A stretch of 64,000 nucleotides of DNA from contig NZ_LT732526.1 in assembly GCF_900155545.1 (NCBI RefSeq), positions 3,380,837 through 3,444,836 on the forward strand, given 5' to 3'. This stretch comes from Clostridium sp. Marseille-P2415. Lineage in GTDB: Bacteria > Bacillota > Clostridia > Lachnospirales > Lachnospiraceae. How positions within the stretch are numbered: the stretch's first letter is position 1; every line of letters begins with the position of its first letter. A model generated the notes under the pieces. It was not told the DNA's origin, did not search any database, and saw only the letters and a program-made list of their open reading frames with translations. Made by a program: the position numbers and the translations under genes. Below are positions 62,315-64,000 of the stretch, piece by piece.

Positions 62315-64000
62315 GATGGCTTCCCGATAAACACCACAATGGTCCTCGGCGGAACCAGGAACCGTTTCCCTTCCGCAGCCGGCTCCTCTCCTTCCGGATA
62401 CATGCCGTTTCCTTCCCGTTCATCCGTATGGAAGGCCACGTGCCACCGCTCTTTCTTAGGCAGATTGGGAAGGTCAAATTCATGTGGCTCCCAGTGCATG
62501 TTATAAGCCACATAAAAGTGATTGTCCGCAGTCCCATCCGGCTTCCTTCCATATTCCCCGCAGTAAAAGATCCCAAGCTGGCGTCTGAAATTCTCAAATT
62601 CCGGACACCAGGCCCTGACGCCGTGATAGGACACATCCGGGAATCCGCATGCTAAATAATCCATGATCCTTGGCTCCATTGGCATATGAAACACCGGATG
62701 AGCTTTGCGGAAGGCTATCACATTTTTCACAAATTCAAAAATATCCCGGTTGGTTTTTAATAAATTCCAGTTGATCCACGATACTTCATTATCCTGGCAG
62801 TATGCATTATTATTGCCTGACTGGGAATTACCAAACTCGTCTCCCGCCATGATAAGGGGAGTGCCCTGGCTCAGAAGCAAAAGAAGAAAGGCATTCTTAA
62901 GCTGCTTTTTCCGAAGCTCCACGACCTTTTTCCGCTTTGTCGGCCCCTCTGCCCCGCAGTTCCAGGAATAATTATAAGGATTGCCGTCCTGGTTGTTCTC
63001 CCCGTTTCCCTCGTTGTGCTTGGTATCATAGGACACCATATCCATCATGGTAAATCCATTGGTATTGGCCATATAGTTTATGACGCCCCATTCTGCCGGG
63101 TTTCTTCTGCTCCGGAAAACCAGGCTGCTCATCTGGTCCTCATCTCCCTTTAACACCCGCCGCATATCCACCAGAAAGCCGTCATTATACTCGCCTAAGT
63201 GCTTCCGCCTTCCTCCCTTAACCGAATCCCAGGAAACAGCCAGGAGCTTGATCCGGCTCAGATAAGGGTCCCTTCCGATCAGATCCAGGGGCGGGAACCC
63301 CACCAGATGGATTCCGTCCACATGGAATTCCTCTGCCCAGAAACGGACCACGTCAAGAACAAAAGAAGGGGATTCTTTTCCGGTAAAATAAAGCTCCGTG
63401 ATCAGTTCCAGACCTTCCTTATGGAAAGCCTTCACAAGGGTCTTAAACTCAAAAGCCGGATCCTTTCCCTTTCCGGAAGCAAAGGAAGCCTTGGGAGCGA
63501 AATAAAATCCGGGTCCATATCCCCAATAATTTAATTTTCCGGTGGGTTTATCCACACCATATGGGTTCCCAGGCACATTTTCCGGCATGATAACCTCTGA
63601 AAATTCATTCACCGGCATGAGCTCCACCGTAGTAATTCCCAGTTCCTTCAGGTAAGGAATTTTTTCCTGAACGGCCTGAAAGGTCCCCTTATTTTTTACT
63701 TTTGATGATACATGCTTTGTAAATCCACGTCCATGAAGCCGGTATAGTATGCAGTCCTCATAAGGAATTTCAGGCAGCCTGTCGTCTTCCCAATCAAATT
63801 CCGGAAATTTCACCGGAGTCTTTAAAAGGGGGAAAACACCTTCTAAGTCTCCCCAGACGTCCCGCCCGGTAAAGCTCCTTCCGTAAGGGTCGGAAAACGG
63901 CCTCCCATCGATTTCAAAACAGTATTCCAGATCCGCGAAATCATCTCCCGGAACGGTCATGCTCCAGACATCGCCTCTTCTGGACTCCACAGGAAAGGAA
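62311..64000 (-). CDS. Glycogen debranching enzyme (GlgX-type), 5' end outside window
   Basis: At least 563 residues of a GH13 enzyme hydrolysing alpha-1,6 links in glycogen or limit dextrins. The frame is open to the window edge; the GTG at 63990 is an internal codon, and the start of the CBM48 domain is cut. Landmarks in order are YGVDKPTGKLNYWGYG, VDGIHLVGFPP (the place of the usual nucleophile Asp), LAVSWDS (where a Glu acid/base is usual), GDEFGNSQSGNNNAYCQDNE. The usual VDGFRFD reads VDGIHLV and WE-type motif WD, so catalytic residues may be altered. Confidence 0.85.
   Translation of the reverse strand, partial: SFPVESRRGDVWSMTVPGDDFADLEYCFEIDGRPFSDPYGRSFTGRDVWGDLEGVFPLLKTPVKFPEFDWEDDRLPEIPYEDCILYRLHGRGFTKHVSSKVKNKGTFQAVQEKIPYLKELGITTVELMPVNEFSEVIMPENVPGNPYGVDKPTGKLNYWGYGPGFYFAPKASFASGKGKDPAFEFKTLVKAFHKEGLELITELYFTGKESPSFVLDVVRFWAEEFHVDGIHLVGFPPLDLIGRDPYLSRIKLLAVSWDSVKGGRRKHLGEYNDGFLVDMRRVLKGDEDQMSSLVFRSRRNPAEWGVINYMANTNGFTMMDMVSYDTKHNEGNGENNQDGNPYNYSWNCGAEGPTKRKKVVELRKKQLKNAFLLLLLSQGTPLIMAGDEFGNSQSGNNNAYCQDNEVSWINWNLLKTNRDIFEFVKNVIAFRKAHPVFHMPMEPRIMDYLACGFPDVSYHGVRAWCPEFENFRRQLGIFYCGEYGRKPDGTADNHFYVAYNMHWEPHEFDLPNLPKKERWHVAFHTDEREGNGMYPEGEEPAAEGKRFLVPPRTIVVFIGKPS

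Noticed and set aside
1-64000. CRISPR arrays, tRNA or rRNA genes
   Set aside because: No regularly spaced repeats and no cloverleaf or rRNA-like stretch were noticed by eye.

Overview
The window looks like a chromosomal stretch from an anaerobic, fermentative Clostridia species, most likely Lachnospiraceae close to Lacrimispora/Enterocloster. This is inferred from gene content: a glycyl-radical microcompartment, PocR-type sensing, a CODH-ferredoxin-oxidoreductase cluster, a VTC/DUF4956 cluster, AGGAGG ribosome sites and many mannose-family PTS-type genes. I saw no rRNA, tRNA or CRISPR array. Most genes are on the minus strand.

Layout. 1-1192: right end of an IS1182-type insertion sequence. 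1205-7105: minus-strand operon of a GtrA-like membrane protein and two GH3 beta-glycosidases, one with circularly permuted domains and membrane anchors. 7291-7770: an intact type I toxin-antitoxin locus flanked by a duplicated fragment of a regulator gene. 7728-24196: a glycyl-radical microcompartment (BMC) operon. It encodes a DJ-1 protein, a diol dehydratase and its activase, shell proteins (BMC-T, three BMC-H, one EutN vertex), two acylating aldehyde dehydrogenases, PduL, an alcohol dehydrogenase, EutJ, an unknown BMC protein, a SAM synthetase and a PocR sensor/AraC response regulator pair. 24461-27292: accessory genes (HbpS/GlcG-like protein, unknown permease, acetate kinase). 27548-27850: a decayed, inverted double copy of the toxin-antitoxin element.

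27861-35369: a glycerol/glycerol-phosphate region (FAH-family protein, GlpP antiterminator, glycerophosphodiesterase, DUF1667 protein, GlpB- and GlpA-like oxidoreductases, glycerol kinase). glpA and glpK each have a promoter followed by a leader terminator sharing an apical stem-loop, the expected target of GlpP. 35391-41866: a calcium P-type ATPase, LuxS, and a lipoprotein/DUF4956/VTC-domain cluster. 42049-47231: an Rrf2 regulator, a CO dehydrogenase-CooF-FAD oxidoreductase operon and a 2-hydroxyacid dehydrogenase.

47328-56557: the arginine deiminase region (ArgR, arcC, arcB, arcA, arcD) with candidate ARG boxes upstream of arcA and arcD, a regulator with two AraC modules, and two convergent membrane-anchored LuxR-type regulators. 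56971-62314: a mannose-family PTS with a SIS-domain deglycase-like enzyme, a HAD phosphatase and a divergent GntR regulator, suggesting use of an amino sugar or Amadori compound. 62311-64000: 3' part of a glycogen debranching enzyme gene.

The BMC, acetate kinase and glycerol genes fit together. The diol is dehydrated to an aldehyde inside the shell; the aldehyde is either reduced to an alcohol or oxidised to acyl-CoA, then acyl-phosphate (PduL) and ATP (acetate kinase).
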